A DNA stretch of 64,000 bases, taken from Acidobacteriota bacterium (GTDB lineage: Bacteria; Acidobacteriota; Blastocatellia; Pyrinomonadales; Pyrinomonadaceae). Shown here one piece after another: positions 17,302-24,682 of the stretch (position 1 is the stretch's first letter; each line of letters begins with the position of its first letter). A model generated the notes under the pieces. The model was given only the letters and a program-made list of their open reading frames with translations, did no database searches and was not told the DNA's origin. The translations under genes were made by a program, and so were the position numbers. The stretch is taken from NCBI GenBank assembly GCA_016700075.1, contig CP065000.1, positions 3,224,001 through 3,288,000 of the forward strand, in the 5' to 3' direction.

Positions 17302-18372
17302 ATGTCGGGATTTTGGAACAAGATCGTCAGGCCGGTAATGTTCGCGTTGGACGCCGAGCGTGCACACGAACTCGGGATGAGCGCATTGAGGAACGGACTA
17401 GCGAGGCCGTTTTACAGCGAAGAGGTTTTTCCCGAACTCGAAACGGAGGTTTTTGGGCTGAGGTTTAAAAATCCTCTAGGTATCGCAGCGGGGTTCGACA
17501 AGAACGGAACCGTCGTTGAACAGCTTGCTTCGCTTGGCTTCGGTTTCGTCGAGGTTGGCACGGTCACGCTTAAGCCGCAGCCCGGAAATGAGCGGCCGAG
17601 GATGTTTCGGCTGCCGGCCGACAATGCTCTGATCAACAGGCTTGGTTTTAACAATGACGGTGCAGAAGCGGTCGCGGATAGATTGGCGAAGATAAAAAGG
17701 AGGTGCATTGTCGGTGTGAATATCGGCAAGAACCGCGATGTCGCGATCGCGGACGCGGTCGAAAATTATGTCCGGACATATGATATCGTCCATCCGGTCG
17801 CAGATTACATCACAGTTAATATCTCGTCGCCGAACACACCGAATTTGCGGGAACTGCAAAAAGGGGAGAGCCTTGACGAATTGCTCTCGGCACTAACCGA
17901 AAGGAATGCGGAAGAAGCGAGAAAACCGCTGTTGGTCAAGATCGCGCCCGACCTCAACGATGCGGAGATCAGAGCCGTTGTTGAAAAATGTATGCAATAC
18001 GGCATCGACGGCATTATTGCAGCAAATACGACCATCTCCAGACAGGGCCTGCAGACAAAAGAGGTTGAAGCCATCGGTGCGGGCGGACTGAGCGGCAGGC
18101 CGCTGACGATGCGGTCAACGGAAGTGGTCCGGCGAATCTATGAATTTTCAGACGGAAAACTCCCCATCGTAGGCGTCGGCGGTATATTCGATGCGAACGA
18201 TGCTTTTGAGAAGTTCGCCGCCGGAGCTTCGCTTGTCCAGGCTTATACGGGCTTCGTTTATGTCGGTCCGACCTTCGCTGCGGATGTATGTAGAGGGCTG
18301 GCAAAATGCTTGAGAGATAATGGATTTCGGTCGATCGGTGATGCTGTCGGTTCTTCGGTAAGTACCCGTTAG
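17302..18372 (+). CDS. pyrD: dihydroorotate dehydrogenase (quinone), class 2
   Basis: Oxidises dihydroorotate to orotate with FMN and passes electrons to quinone at the membrane. At 356 residues, with an N-terminal helical extension (VRPVMFALDAERAHELGMSA), it is the class 2 type. LGIAAGFDKNGTVVEQL and FVEVGTVTLKPQPGNERPR are the FMN and substrate signatures, NISSPNTPNLRELQ carries the catalytic serine, and LSGRPLTMRSTEVV with VGVGGI bind the FMN phosphate. It is divergent from pyrR, so the intergenic region of 93 bases could coordinate both directions. Confidence 0.95.
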   Translation: MSGFWNKIVRPVMFALDAERAHELGMSALRNGLARPFYSEEVFPELETEVFGLRFKNPLGIAAGFDKNGTVVEQLASLGFGFVEVGTVTLKPQPGNERPRMFRLPADNALINRLGFNNDGAEAVADRLAKIKRRCIVGVNIGKNRDVAIADAVENYVRTYDIVHPVADYITVNISSPNTPNLRELQKGESLDELLSALTERNAEEARKPLLVKIAPDLNDAEIRAVVEKCMQYGIDGIIAANTTISRQGLQTKEVEAIGAGGLSGRPLTMRSTEVVRRIYEFSDGKLPIVGVGGIFDANDAFEKFAAGASLVQAYTGFVYVGPTFAADVCRGLAKCLRDNGFRSIGDAVGSSVSTR

Positions 18373-18458
18373 TTGGTTGACACAATCCGTCTGCACGTTA
18401 TAATTACACTTTTGCCGTTTGCCCGGTGACAAAGACCGTGCGGCGGCAGTTTTTGACA

Positions 18459-18968
18459 ATGAAGATCATCCTCGACCAAGTTTCCGTTCAGCCGCGTCAG
18501 ATAGACGAGAGTTTTGGGCAGGACGAGGTCGAGTTGGACGACGAGGCAAAGCTTGTCGGCGATGCAGCGTTTTCCGGGACCGTCCGAAAAGAGGGCGTGC
18601 GGGTGTTGGTCGAAGGCACGGTGACGGCAGACGTCGAGATGCCGTGTTCACGATGTCTTGAGAAGACAACGTTCACGACCAATGCACACTTTGTTGACGT
18701 GCTCGTCGATTCTGAATATGAGCCGACAGATGCTGAGCTCCAAGTTTCGGACGACGGACTCGACGAATCGCTGGTCATCGGAGGCGAGGTAGAGTTGGCC
18801 GAACTCGTCCGTGAACGAATATTGCTTGAGCTGCCCGAAATTTGTTTGTGCAGCGACGATTGCAAAGGGCTTTGTCCGAAATGCGGCGTGAATTGGAACA
18901 CAGGCTCTTGCGACTGTTCCGACCAAGAGATAGACCCGAGGTGGGCCGCTTTACAGAATTTGAATTGA
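18459..18968 (+). CDS. DUF177/YceD-family protein
   Basis: Small acidic protein of about 170 residues of the YceD/DUF177 family, associated with accumulation of 23S rRNA and almost always found upstream of rpmF, as here (38-base gap). Two cysteine pairs are visible: CSRCLEK in the middle, and LCSDDCKGLCPKCG with CDCS near the C-terminus, a putative metal-binding arrangement. The ATG at 18459 is preferred because the protein then begins MKIILDQVSV as relatives do; a GTG 11 codons upstream (18426) is also possible. The precise molecular role is not established. Confidence 0.85.
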   Translation: MKIILDQVSVQPRQIDESFGQDEVELDDEAKLVGDAAFSGTVRKEGVRVLVEGTVTADVEMPCSRCLEKTTFTTNAHFVDVLVDSEYEPTDAELQVSDDGLDESLVIGGEVELAELVRERILLELPEICLCSDDCKGLCPKCGVNWNTGSCDCSDQEIDPRWAALQNLN

Positions 18969-19005
18969 GATTCCGCGAGAGTGCGGATTGATATAAGAGG
19001 TAATA

Positions 19006-19191
19006 ATGCCAAATCCTAAAAGACGACATTCACATGCGAGAACTCGACAGCGTCGAGCTCATGATGCGCTGAAAACGCCGCAGTTCTATATGGACAAAGA
19101 TACCGGCGAAGCTAAAAAGCCGCATCGTATCGACCCTAAGACCGGCATGTACAAAGGCCGCCAGGTCATTGAGCCGAAAGAAGCAGAATAG
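19006..19191 (+). CDS. rpmF: 50S ribosomal protein L32
   Basis: Ribosomal protein of 61 residues with the diagnostic basic start MPNPKRRHSHARTRQRRAHD. The four zinc cysteines found in many L32 proteins are absent, so this is the cysteine-free form. AGAGG lies at good distance upstream of the ATG. It is followed by fabH, the common rpmF-fatty acid synthesis linkage, although plsX, which normally lies between them, is missing. Confidence 0.95.
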   Translation: MPNPKRRHSHARTRQRRAHDALKTPQFYMDKDTGEAKKPHRIDPKTGMYKGRQVIEPKEAE

Positions 19192-19216
19192 CCGCATCTG
19201 AACCTCAAACCCTGAC

Positions 19217-20203
19217 ATGACGGAACATAACGCCGGGATCATCGGAATGGGACACGCTTATCCGGAGGGTATTCTCACGAATGCCGATCTGGAGAAGATC
19301 GTCGACACCAACGATGAATGGATCACTACGCGCACCGGCATCAAACAGCGTCACAAAGCGGCGGAAAACGAATACACCTCCCAGTTCGGCACAAGAGCCG
19401 CACTTCAAGCCATCGAAAGAGCGGGCCTGAAGCCCGAAGACATCGACATTATCATCTGTGCAACGACCACGCCGGATCAGATAATGCCGTCAACCGGAGC
19501 GTTGATACAGGCACAGATCGGTGCTGTTAATGCTGCCGGAATGGACGTTTTTGCCGCGTGCTCGGGATTTTTGTACGGCCTGACGATGGTCGAATCGATG
19601 ATCCGCACGGGACAGATCCGATACGCTCTGGTCATCGGAGCCGAAGTTCTTACAAAATACGTTGACTACACCGACCGCGGAACCTGCGTCATTTTCGGCG
19701 ACGGAGCCGGAGCGGCCGTGGTCGGGCCGGTCGAAAAAGGAAAGGGAATTCTCGCGACCAAGATCAGATCCGACGGCCGCTACGAAGAGCAGCTATACGC
19801 GCCGGGCGGCGGAACAAAGCTCGGCACGTCGCACGAGACCATCGACGAACGCCTGCACTTTTTCAAGATGAAAGGCAATGAGCTTTTCAAGGTAGCGGTG
19901 CGTTCGATGGCGGATATATCTGCCGAAATGCTCGAAAAAGCAGGCTACACGGTCGATGATGTGGACATCGTGATACCGCATCAGGCGAACCAACGCATCA
20001 CAGATGCGGTCGCTTCCAGGCTCGGCGTGCCGGAGGAAAAGGTATATTCGAATATCGCAATGCACGGCAACACTTCATCCGCTTCGATCCCCATCGCGAT
20101 GGATGAGTGTATCCAGTCGGGCCGTATCAAAAAGGGAAGTTTGGTGCTGCTGACGGCGTTCGGCGGCGGCGTGACGTGGGGCGGAACCGTTATCCGTTTT
20201 TAA
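19217..20203 (+). CDS. fabH: 3-oxoacyl-ACP synthase III
   Basis: Starts fatty acid synthesis by condensing acetyl-CoA (or another primer) with malonyl-ACP. The 328-residue protein has the catalytic triad in the usual contexts: cysteine in DVFAACSGFLYGL, histidine in VIPHQANQRI, asparagine in MHGNTSSASIPIA. EWITTRTGIKQRH near the N-terminus and GGGVTWGGTVIRF at the C-terminus are family hallmarks. The start lies 25 bases after rpmF with no visible Shine-Dalgarno. Confidence 0.95.
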   Translation: MTEHNAGIIGMGHAYPEGILTNADLEKIVDTNDEWITTRTGIKQRHKAAENEYTSQFGTRAALQAIERAGLKPEDIDIIICATTTPDQIMPSTGALIQAQIGAVNAAGMDVFAACSGFLYGLTMVESMIRTGQIRYALVIGAEVLTKYVDYTDRGTCVIFGDGAGAAVVGPVEKGKGILATKIRSDGRYEEQLYAPGGGTKLGTSHETIDERLHFFKMKGNELFKVAVRSMADISAEMLEKAGYTVDDVDIVIPHQANQRITDAVASRLGVPEEKVYSNIAMHGNTSSASIPIAMDECIQSGRIKKGSLVLLTAFGGGVTWGGTVIRF

Positions 20204-20210
20204 TGAGCAG

Positions 20211-20283
20211 TTTTTAACGTAAAGACGCTGAGCCGCCAAGATGCAAAGAAGTTCTTTGCGGTCTCTGCGGCCTCGCGTTGAAA
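20211..20283. repeat. palindromic intergenic repeat between fabH and fabD
   Basis: A long imperfect palindrome with an inner perfect 8-bp stem GCAAAGAA / TTCTTTGC (20243-20250 and 20252-20259) and outer arms TTTTTAACG and CGCGTTGAAA. The sequence style (stretches like AAAGACGC and GCAAAGAA) matches dispersed extragenic palindromes seen in many environmental genomes. It ends seven bases before the fabD start. Confidence 0.6.
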
Positions 20284-20290
20284 GTAGCTG

Positions 20291-21226
20291 ATGAGCAAGA
20301 TCGCGTACATATTTCCGGGCCAGGGAAGCCAGACAGTCGGAATGGGAAAGGAACTTTGCGACGCATATCCTGCGGCACGTGAGGTATTCGAGATCGCCGA
20401 CGAGGCTCTCGGTTTCTCCCTTTCAGACCTTTGTTTCTCGGGAGATGAAGAAGCACTGAAGCTGACAGCCAACACTCAGCCCGCAATTTTGACGACATCA
20501 ATAGCGGCGTACAGAGCCGCGGCCGCGGAAGGCCTGCCGAGACCTGATTTTGTCGCGGGACACAGCTTGGGTGAGTATTCAGCCTTGGTTGCAGCCGGTG
20601 TATTAGATCTTGCGGATGCAGTTCGGACCGTGCGAAAACGCGGAACCTATATGCAGGAAGCGGTTCCTGTCGGCGTTGGAGCTATGGCAGCGATCCTGGG
20701 CCTCGACGAGGCGACTGTCGCCGCGGGCTGTGAAAAGGCCGCGGAAGGTCAGGTTTGCAGCCCTGCGAACATCAATTCACATTCACAGATCGTCATTGCC
20801 GGAAATGCGGAAGCGGTCGATCGTGCCTGCGAGATATTGAAAGAAATGGGTGCGAAACGGGCGATAAAGCTGCCCGTTTCGGCTCCGTTCCATTGTTCGC
20901 TGATGATGCCCGCACAGGAGCGTTTAACCGAAAACCTGCATGAATTGAATTACTCAGAGCCGAGTTGTCCTGTCGTTCACAATGTTGACGCATTGGCGAA
21001 TTTTGACGCCTCGGCCGTTTGCGATAAGCTAATTCAACAGGTTTCGTCGCCGGTGCGTTGGCTCCAAACGGTGGAACTTCTGCGTCGGGAAGGCGTAACA
21101 AAGTTCGTCGAAATCGGTCCCGGAAAGGTGCTCTCAGGCTTGGTTCGCCAGATCGACCGCGAGGCCGAAACGGCGAACTTCGAAGATCCGGCGAGTTTGA
21201 ACAATACTTTAGAAACTATTTCATAA
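20291..21226 (+). CDS. fabD: malonyl-CoA:ACP transacylase
   Basis: Transfers the malonyl group from CoA to acyl carrier protein. The N-terminal YIFPGQGSQTVGMGKEL, the nucleophile elbow GHSLGEYSALVAAG near residue 92 and the histidine in LPVSAPFHCSLM are all present; 311 residues is the usual length. It lies between fabH and acpP on the same strand. Upstream is a palindromic repeat that ends seven bases before the ATG, leaving no Shine-Dalgarno sequence. Confidence 0.95.
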   Translation: MSKIAYIFPGQGSQTVGMGKELCDAYPAAREVFEIADEALGFSLSDLCFSGDEEALKLTANTQPAILTTSIAAYRAAAAEGLPRPDFVAGHSLGEYSALVAAGVLDLADAVRTVRKRGTYMQEAVPVGVGAMAAILGLDEATVAAGCEKAAEGQVCSPANINSHSQIVIAGNAEAVDRACEILKEMGAKRAIKLPVSAPFHCSLMMPAQERLTENLHELNYSEPSCPVVHNVDALANFDASAVCDKLIQQVSSPVRWLQTVELLRREGVTKFVEIGPGKVLSGLVRQIDREAETANFEDPASLNNTLETIS

Positions 21227-21240
21227 TTTGAGGAGAAACT

Positions 21241-21477
21241 ATGTCAGACGTACAGGATAAGATCAAACAGATCATTGTAGATGAGCTCGGTGTCGATGAG
21301 GCCGAAGTAACCGAAAACGCACGCTTTATCGAAGACCTCGGTGCCGATTCGCTGGACCTCGTGGAACTCGTGATGCGATTCGAAGAGGAATTTGACATCG
21401 AAATTCCCGACGAAGACGCAGAGAAGATCCAGAGCGTTCGCGATGCATACGCATACGTCGAGCAGCACAAGGGATAA
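21241..21477 (+). CDS. acpP: acyl carrier protein
   Basis: Small acidic carrier of 78 residues. The phosphopantetheine attachment serine is in DLGADSLDLVELVM near residue 37. The C-terminal half is a typical acidic helix bundle (FDIEIPDEDAEKIQSV). A strong Shine-Dalgarno (GAGGAGAA) precedes the ATG, fitting the high expression expected of ACP; this contrasts with the neighbouring fabD and fabF, which have none. Confidence 0.97.
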   Translation: MSDVQDKIKQIIVDELGVDEAEVTENARFIEDLGADSLDLVELVMRFEEEFDIEIPDEDAEKIQSVRDAYAYVEQHKG

Positions 21478-21483
21478 CGTTCG

Positions 21484-21529
21484 GAGTGCGCGATCCGTCG
21501 CGTTCTTTTACGGGCCCGTGCCCGCACTC
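21484..21529 (+). other. hairpin in the acpP-fabF gap
   Basis: A 7-bp stem GAGTGCG / CGCACTC encloses a 32-base loop that itself contains CGGGCCCG. It ends seven bases before the fabF ATG (TAAACCT between). There is no U-tract, so it is more likely an mRNA-processing or translation-control structure, or a repeat, than a terminator. Confidence 0.45.
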
Positions 21530-21536
21530 TAAACCT

Positions 21537-22778
21537 ATGAAACGTCGAGTTGTAGTAACAGGGCTCGGGTTGGTGACGGCGTTGGGAAACGACGTCGGGT
21601 CGACCTGGGCCGCCATGATGCGCGGCGAAAACGGCGCGGACGGCATCAAGAAATTTGATGTCGAGGGATTTCCCGTGCGGTTCGCGTGCGAGGTGAAGGA
21701 ATTCGATCCCCTCAGTTTTCTCGATAAGAAGGAAGCAAGGCGGATGGGAGCTTTTACCCATTTCGCGTTGGCCGCCTCGGACGAGGCGATGAAGCACAGC
21801 GGACTTGTCATCGACGAGTCTAATGCCGATATGATCGGGACATACATCAGTTCCGGCATCGGCGATTTCTGGGCCATCGAACGCGAGCATGAAAAGTTGC
21901 TCAATTCCGGCCCCGAACGCGTTTCGCCTTTCTTTATTGTTTCGGCGATCGTCAATTTGGCGGCCGGCAACGTCTCTATTCGTCACGGTGCGAAAGGGCC
22001 GAATTCGGCGACCGCGACGGCATGTTCTGCGGGAGCTCACGCTATCGGCGACAGCTTCCGCATCATAGAACGCGGCGATGCGGACGCGATGATCTGCGGC
22101 GGTGCCGAAAGCGCCATCACGCCGATGTCGGTCGCAGGATTCGCTTCAATGCGTGCTCTTTCGACACGCAACGACGATCCGAAACGGGCATCGAGGCCGT
22201 TCGACGCGGACCGCGACGGTTTTGTGATCGGCGAAGGTGCGGGCATCATGATCCTCGAGGAGCTTGAGTTCGCAAAGGCTCGCGGGGCGAATATTCTCGC
22301 GGAGATAGTCGGCTACGGCATGTCGGGCGATGCTTTTCATGTAACGATGCCTGACGAATCGGGATCGGGCGCCATTCGGGTGATGGAAAGAGCGATCAAG
22401 GACGCCGGTATCTCACCAGAACAGATCGGCTACATCAACGCTCACGGCACTTCGACGCCGTACAACGATAAGTTCGAAACCCTGGCGATCAAGAAAGTCT
22501 TCGGCGAGCATGCCTACAAAACACCGGTGAGCTCGACCAAGTCGATGACAGGGCATGCACTCGGAGCGGCAGGCGGTTTGGAGGCTGTTTTCTCGGTAAA
22601 AGCGATAACCGAAAAAATGCTGCCACCGACGATCAACTATGATACGCCGGACCCCGATTGCGACCTGGATTACATACCGAACGCAGCTCGCGAGGCAGAA
22701 ATAGAATACGCTCTTTCGAACAATTTCGGATTTGGCGGGACGAATGCGTGTTTGATCTTCAAGCGATTTAATGATTAG
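21537..22778 (+). CDS. fabF: 3-oxoacyl-ACP synthase II
   Basis: Elongating beta-ketoacyl-ACP synthase, 413 residues. The start MKRRVVVTGLGLVTALG at 21537 matches the family; the frame is open 17 codons upstream, but that part is intergenic. Catalytic residues are visible: cysteine in ATACSAGAHAIGDSF, histidine in NAHGTSTPYND and histidine in GHALGAAGG. LSNNFGFGGTNACLIF closes the protein as usual. It is the last gene of the fatty acid cluster, separated from etfB by an inverted repeat. Confidence 0.95.
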   Translation: MKRRVVVTGLGLVTALGNDVGSTWAAMMRGENGADGIKKFDVEGFPVRFACEVKEFDPLSFLDKKEARRMGAFTHFALAASDEAMKHSGLVIDESNADMIGTYISSGIGDFWAIEREHEKLLNSGPERVSPFFIVSAIVNLAAGNVSIRHGAKGPNSATATACSAGAHAIGDSFRIIERGDADAMICGGAESAITPMSVAGFASMRALSTRNDDPKRASRPFDADRDGFVIGEGAGIMILEELEFAKARGANILAEIVGYGMSGDAFHVTMPDESGSGAIRVMERAIKDAGISPEQIGYINAHGTSTPYNDKFETLAIKKVFGEHAYKTPVSSTKSMTGHALGAAGGLEAVFSVKAITEKMLPPTINYDTPDPDCDLDYIPNAAREAEIEYALSNNFGFGGTNACLIFKRFND

Positions 22779-22878
22779 TTAGAACCGCCTGCGGTAGCGG
22801 GCGGTTGAGGCTGGCGAAGACCAGGCTCAAACATACCGATACTACGATTAACCACCCGCTACCGCAGGTGGTTCTGAC
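22778..22878. repeat. 29-bp inverted repeat between fabF and etfB
   Basis: Arms at 22778-22806 and 22850-22878 match at 26 of 29 positions; two of the three differences would be G-U pairs in RNA. The core reads CCTGCGGTAGCGGG. A smaller stem (GAGGCTGG / CCAGGCTC) lies inside. The right arm ends six bases before the etfB start codon. The motif looks like a dispersed extragenic palindrome that may also act as a terminator for fabF. Confidence 0.75.
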
Positions 22879-22884
22879 TTTGAG

Positions 22885-23661
22885 ATGAAGATAATAGTCT
22901 TGATGAAACAGGTCGCCAATAAGGATGCGGTGCTACGCATCGCCGGCGACGAAAAATGGATAAATGATGCCGACGTGGCGATGCAGACGAACGAGTCTGA
23001 CGGCTATGCACTCGAAGAAGCTCTGCGTACGGTAGAGGCCAAAGGCGGCGGCGAGGTCGTCGTTTGCTCGCTCGGGCCGCAATCAGCAAAGACCGTGATC
23101 AAGGACGCTCTCGCACGCGGTGCGAACCGTGCGATTCACATTGTCGTTGAGGACAGCAAGTCGCTTTCGGCATATCAGATCGCAAAGACCATCGCCGATG
23201 CCATCCGTGACGAGAATGCAGACCTGGTATTTACGGGCTTACAGTCCGACGACGCGAGCTATGGCCAGACGGGCGTTATTCTTGCCGAGCTTCTCGGCAT
23301 ACCGCACGCTACGATCGTCATCGAGGTCGATCGCGAAAGCCTCGGTGATTCGCTGCGTGTGAAACGCGAGCTCGAGAGCGGCTGGTATCAGTGGTTCACA
23401 TACAAACTGCCTGCCTTGCTGACCATTCAGTCCGGCATTTCGCAGATACGTTACGCTTCGCTCAAAGGCATCATGGCCGCAAAGAGTAAGGAGATCCGCG
23501 AAGTGACGCCCACGGTCGAGGCTTTCGCGGCAGCGGCGGCTGTCAATAAGGTTTATATGCCGCTAAAGACCAAGCAGACGCAGATCTTAGGCGGCGGCGA
23601 CGCTAAAGCCGGTGCGGTGGAGCTGGTCGAAAAGCTCAAGACGGAGGTGCGGGTAATATGA
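22885..23661 (+). CDS. etfB: electron transfer flavoprotein beta subunit
   Basis: Subunit of the soluble electron carrier that accepts electrons from acyl-CoA and other dehydrogenases. MKIIVLMKQVANKDAVLRI and NESDGYALEEALR are the N-terminal signatures, and AMP/FAD-binding region motifs VFTGLQSDDASYGQTG and LPALLTIQSGISQIRY follow. Length 258 residues is normal. The stop codon overlaps the etfA start, so both chains are translated together. No electron-transferring dehydrogenase lies beside it; fatty-acid enzymes are upstream but belong to synthesis. Confidence 0.93.
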   Translation: MKIIVLMKQVANKDAVLRIAGDEKWINDADVAMQTNESDGYALEEALRTVEAKGGGEVVVCSLGPQSAKTVIKDALARGANRAIHIVVEDSKSLSAYQIAKTIADAIRDENADLVFTGLQSDDASYGQTGVILAELLGIPHATIVIEVDRESLGDSLRVKRELESGWYQWFTYKLPALLTIQSGISQIRYASLKGIMAAKSKEIREVTPTVEAFAAAAAVNKVYMPLKTKQTQILGGGDAKAGAVELVEKLKTEVRVI

Positions 23662-24626
23662 TCTTAGTATTCATCGAACACAAAGACTGCGTTCTGAATA
23701 AGACCTCGCTTGAGGCGATCACGGCGGCACAAACTATCGGCAAGGATCTCGGTCTTGGCGTAGCGGCGGTTTTGCCGTGCGATAAAGATTGCTCGCTTGC
23801 TCAGGAGATCGCGAGCTACAACATTGAAAAGGTCATCGTCGCGAAGAACGAAAGGCTTGGCACTTACACGCCTGATGCCTACGCCGACGCTTGGGAGCAG
23901 GTCATAAAAGCTGTCAACCCGCAATACGTAGTGATGTCGCACACCTATCAGGTGCGTGATTTCGCCCCGAAGGTCGCCACGCGTTTCGGCCGCGAGATGG
24001 TCGGAGACTGTATTCGCTATCGTGCCGAAGGCGGGAAGTTGGTGCTGACACGCCGTATTTTCCTCGGCAAACTGGATGCTGACGTAACCATCGGCGGCGA
24101 CGCACCGTATTTTGTCACGTTCCAATCAGGTGCGTTTCGCGGAGATGCAGCCGAAAAGGGAAGTGCAGCGGTTGAGGTAATGGACGTTACGGTCGGTGAC
24201 GTCAGAATGACGCCGGAAGCTCCGTTCCAAGAGGCGAAGGCTTCTGTTGACCTGACCAAATCAGAAGTGATCGTAGCTATCGGACGCGGGATCAAGTCTC
24301 AAGAGAACATCGCCGTTGCTGAACAGCTCGCCGAAGTTCTGGGTGCGGACATCGCCGCGTCGCGGCCCATTTGCGACAACGAATGGCTGCCGATCGACCG
24401 TCAGATCGGTTCGTCGGGACAGACTGTCGCTCCGAAACTTTACATCGCTCTCGGTATCTCCGGCGCGATCCAGCACATAGTCGGAATGAAGAACGCTTCG
24501 ACCATTGTTGCTATCAACAAAGACGCCGAAGCACCGATATTCGATATCGCTGATTACGGCATCGTCGGAGATCTGTTCGAGGCTGTTCCGGTACTGGTTG
24601 AAGAGATCAAAAAGGCGAAAGGTTGA
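23658..24626 (+). CDS. etfA: electron transfer flavoprotein alpha subunit
   Basis: FAD-binding partner of EtfB, 322 residues. The N-terminal domain (ILVFIEHKDCVLNKTSLEAI) resembles EtfB; the C-terminal FAD domain shows VIVAIGRGIKSQENI, IGSSGQTVAPKLYIALGISG and IVAINKDAEAPIFDIADYGI. It overlaps etfB by four bases (ATGA). A stem-loop with a T6 tract follows the stop codon and ends directly at the next start codon. Confidence 0.94.
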   Translation: MILVFIEHKDCVLNKTSLEAITAAQTIGKDLGLGVAAVLPCDKDCSLAQEIASYNIEKVIVAKNERLGTYTPDAYADAWEQVIKAVNPQYVVMSHTYQVRDFAPKVATRFGREMVGDCIRYRAEGGKLVLTRRIFLGKLDADVTIGGDAPYFVTFQSGAFRGDAAEKGSAAVEVMDVTVGDVRMTPEAPFQEAKASVDLTKSEVIVAIGRGIKSQENIAVAEQLAEVLGADIAASRPICDNEWLPIDRQIGSSGQTVAPKLYIALGISGAIQHIVGMKNASTIVAINKDAEAPIFDIADYGIVGDLFEAVPVLVEEIKKAKG

Positions 24627-24653
24627 TTTAGACAGCCTTTTGGGTTTGAATAA

Positions 24654-24682
24654 GGGAGCGGTTTTCGGCCGTTCCCTTTTTT
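24654..24682 (+). terminator. intrinsic terminator after etfA abutting the next start codon
   Basis: GGGAGCGG / CCGTTCCC form an 8-bp stem (one G-U pair) with a 7-base loop, followed by six T. The last T is immediately followed by the ATG at 24683, so the downstream gene has no untranslated space after the U-tract. Confidence 0.8.
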
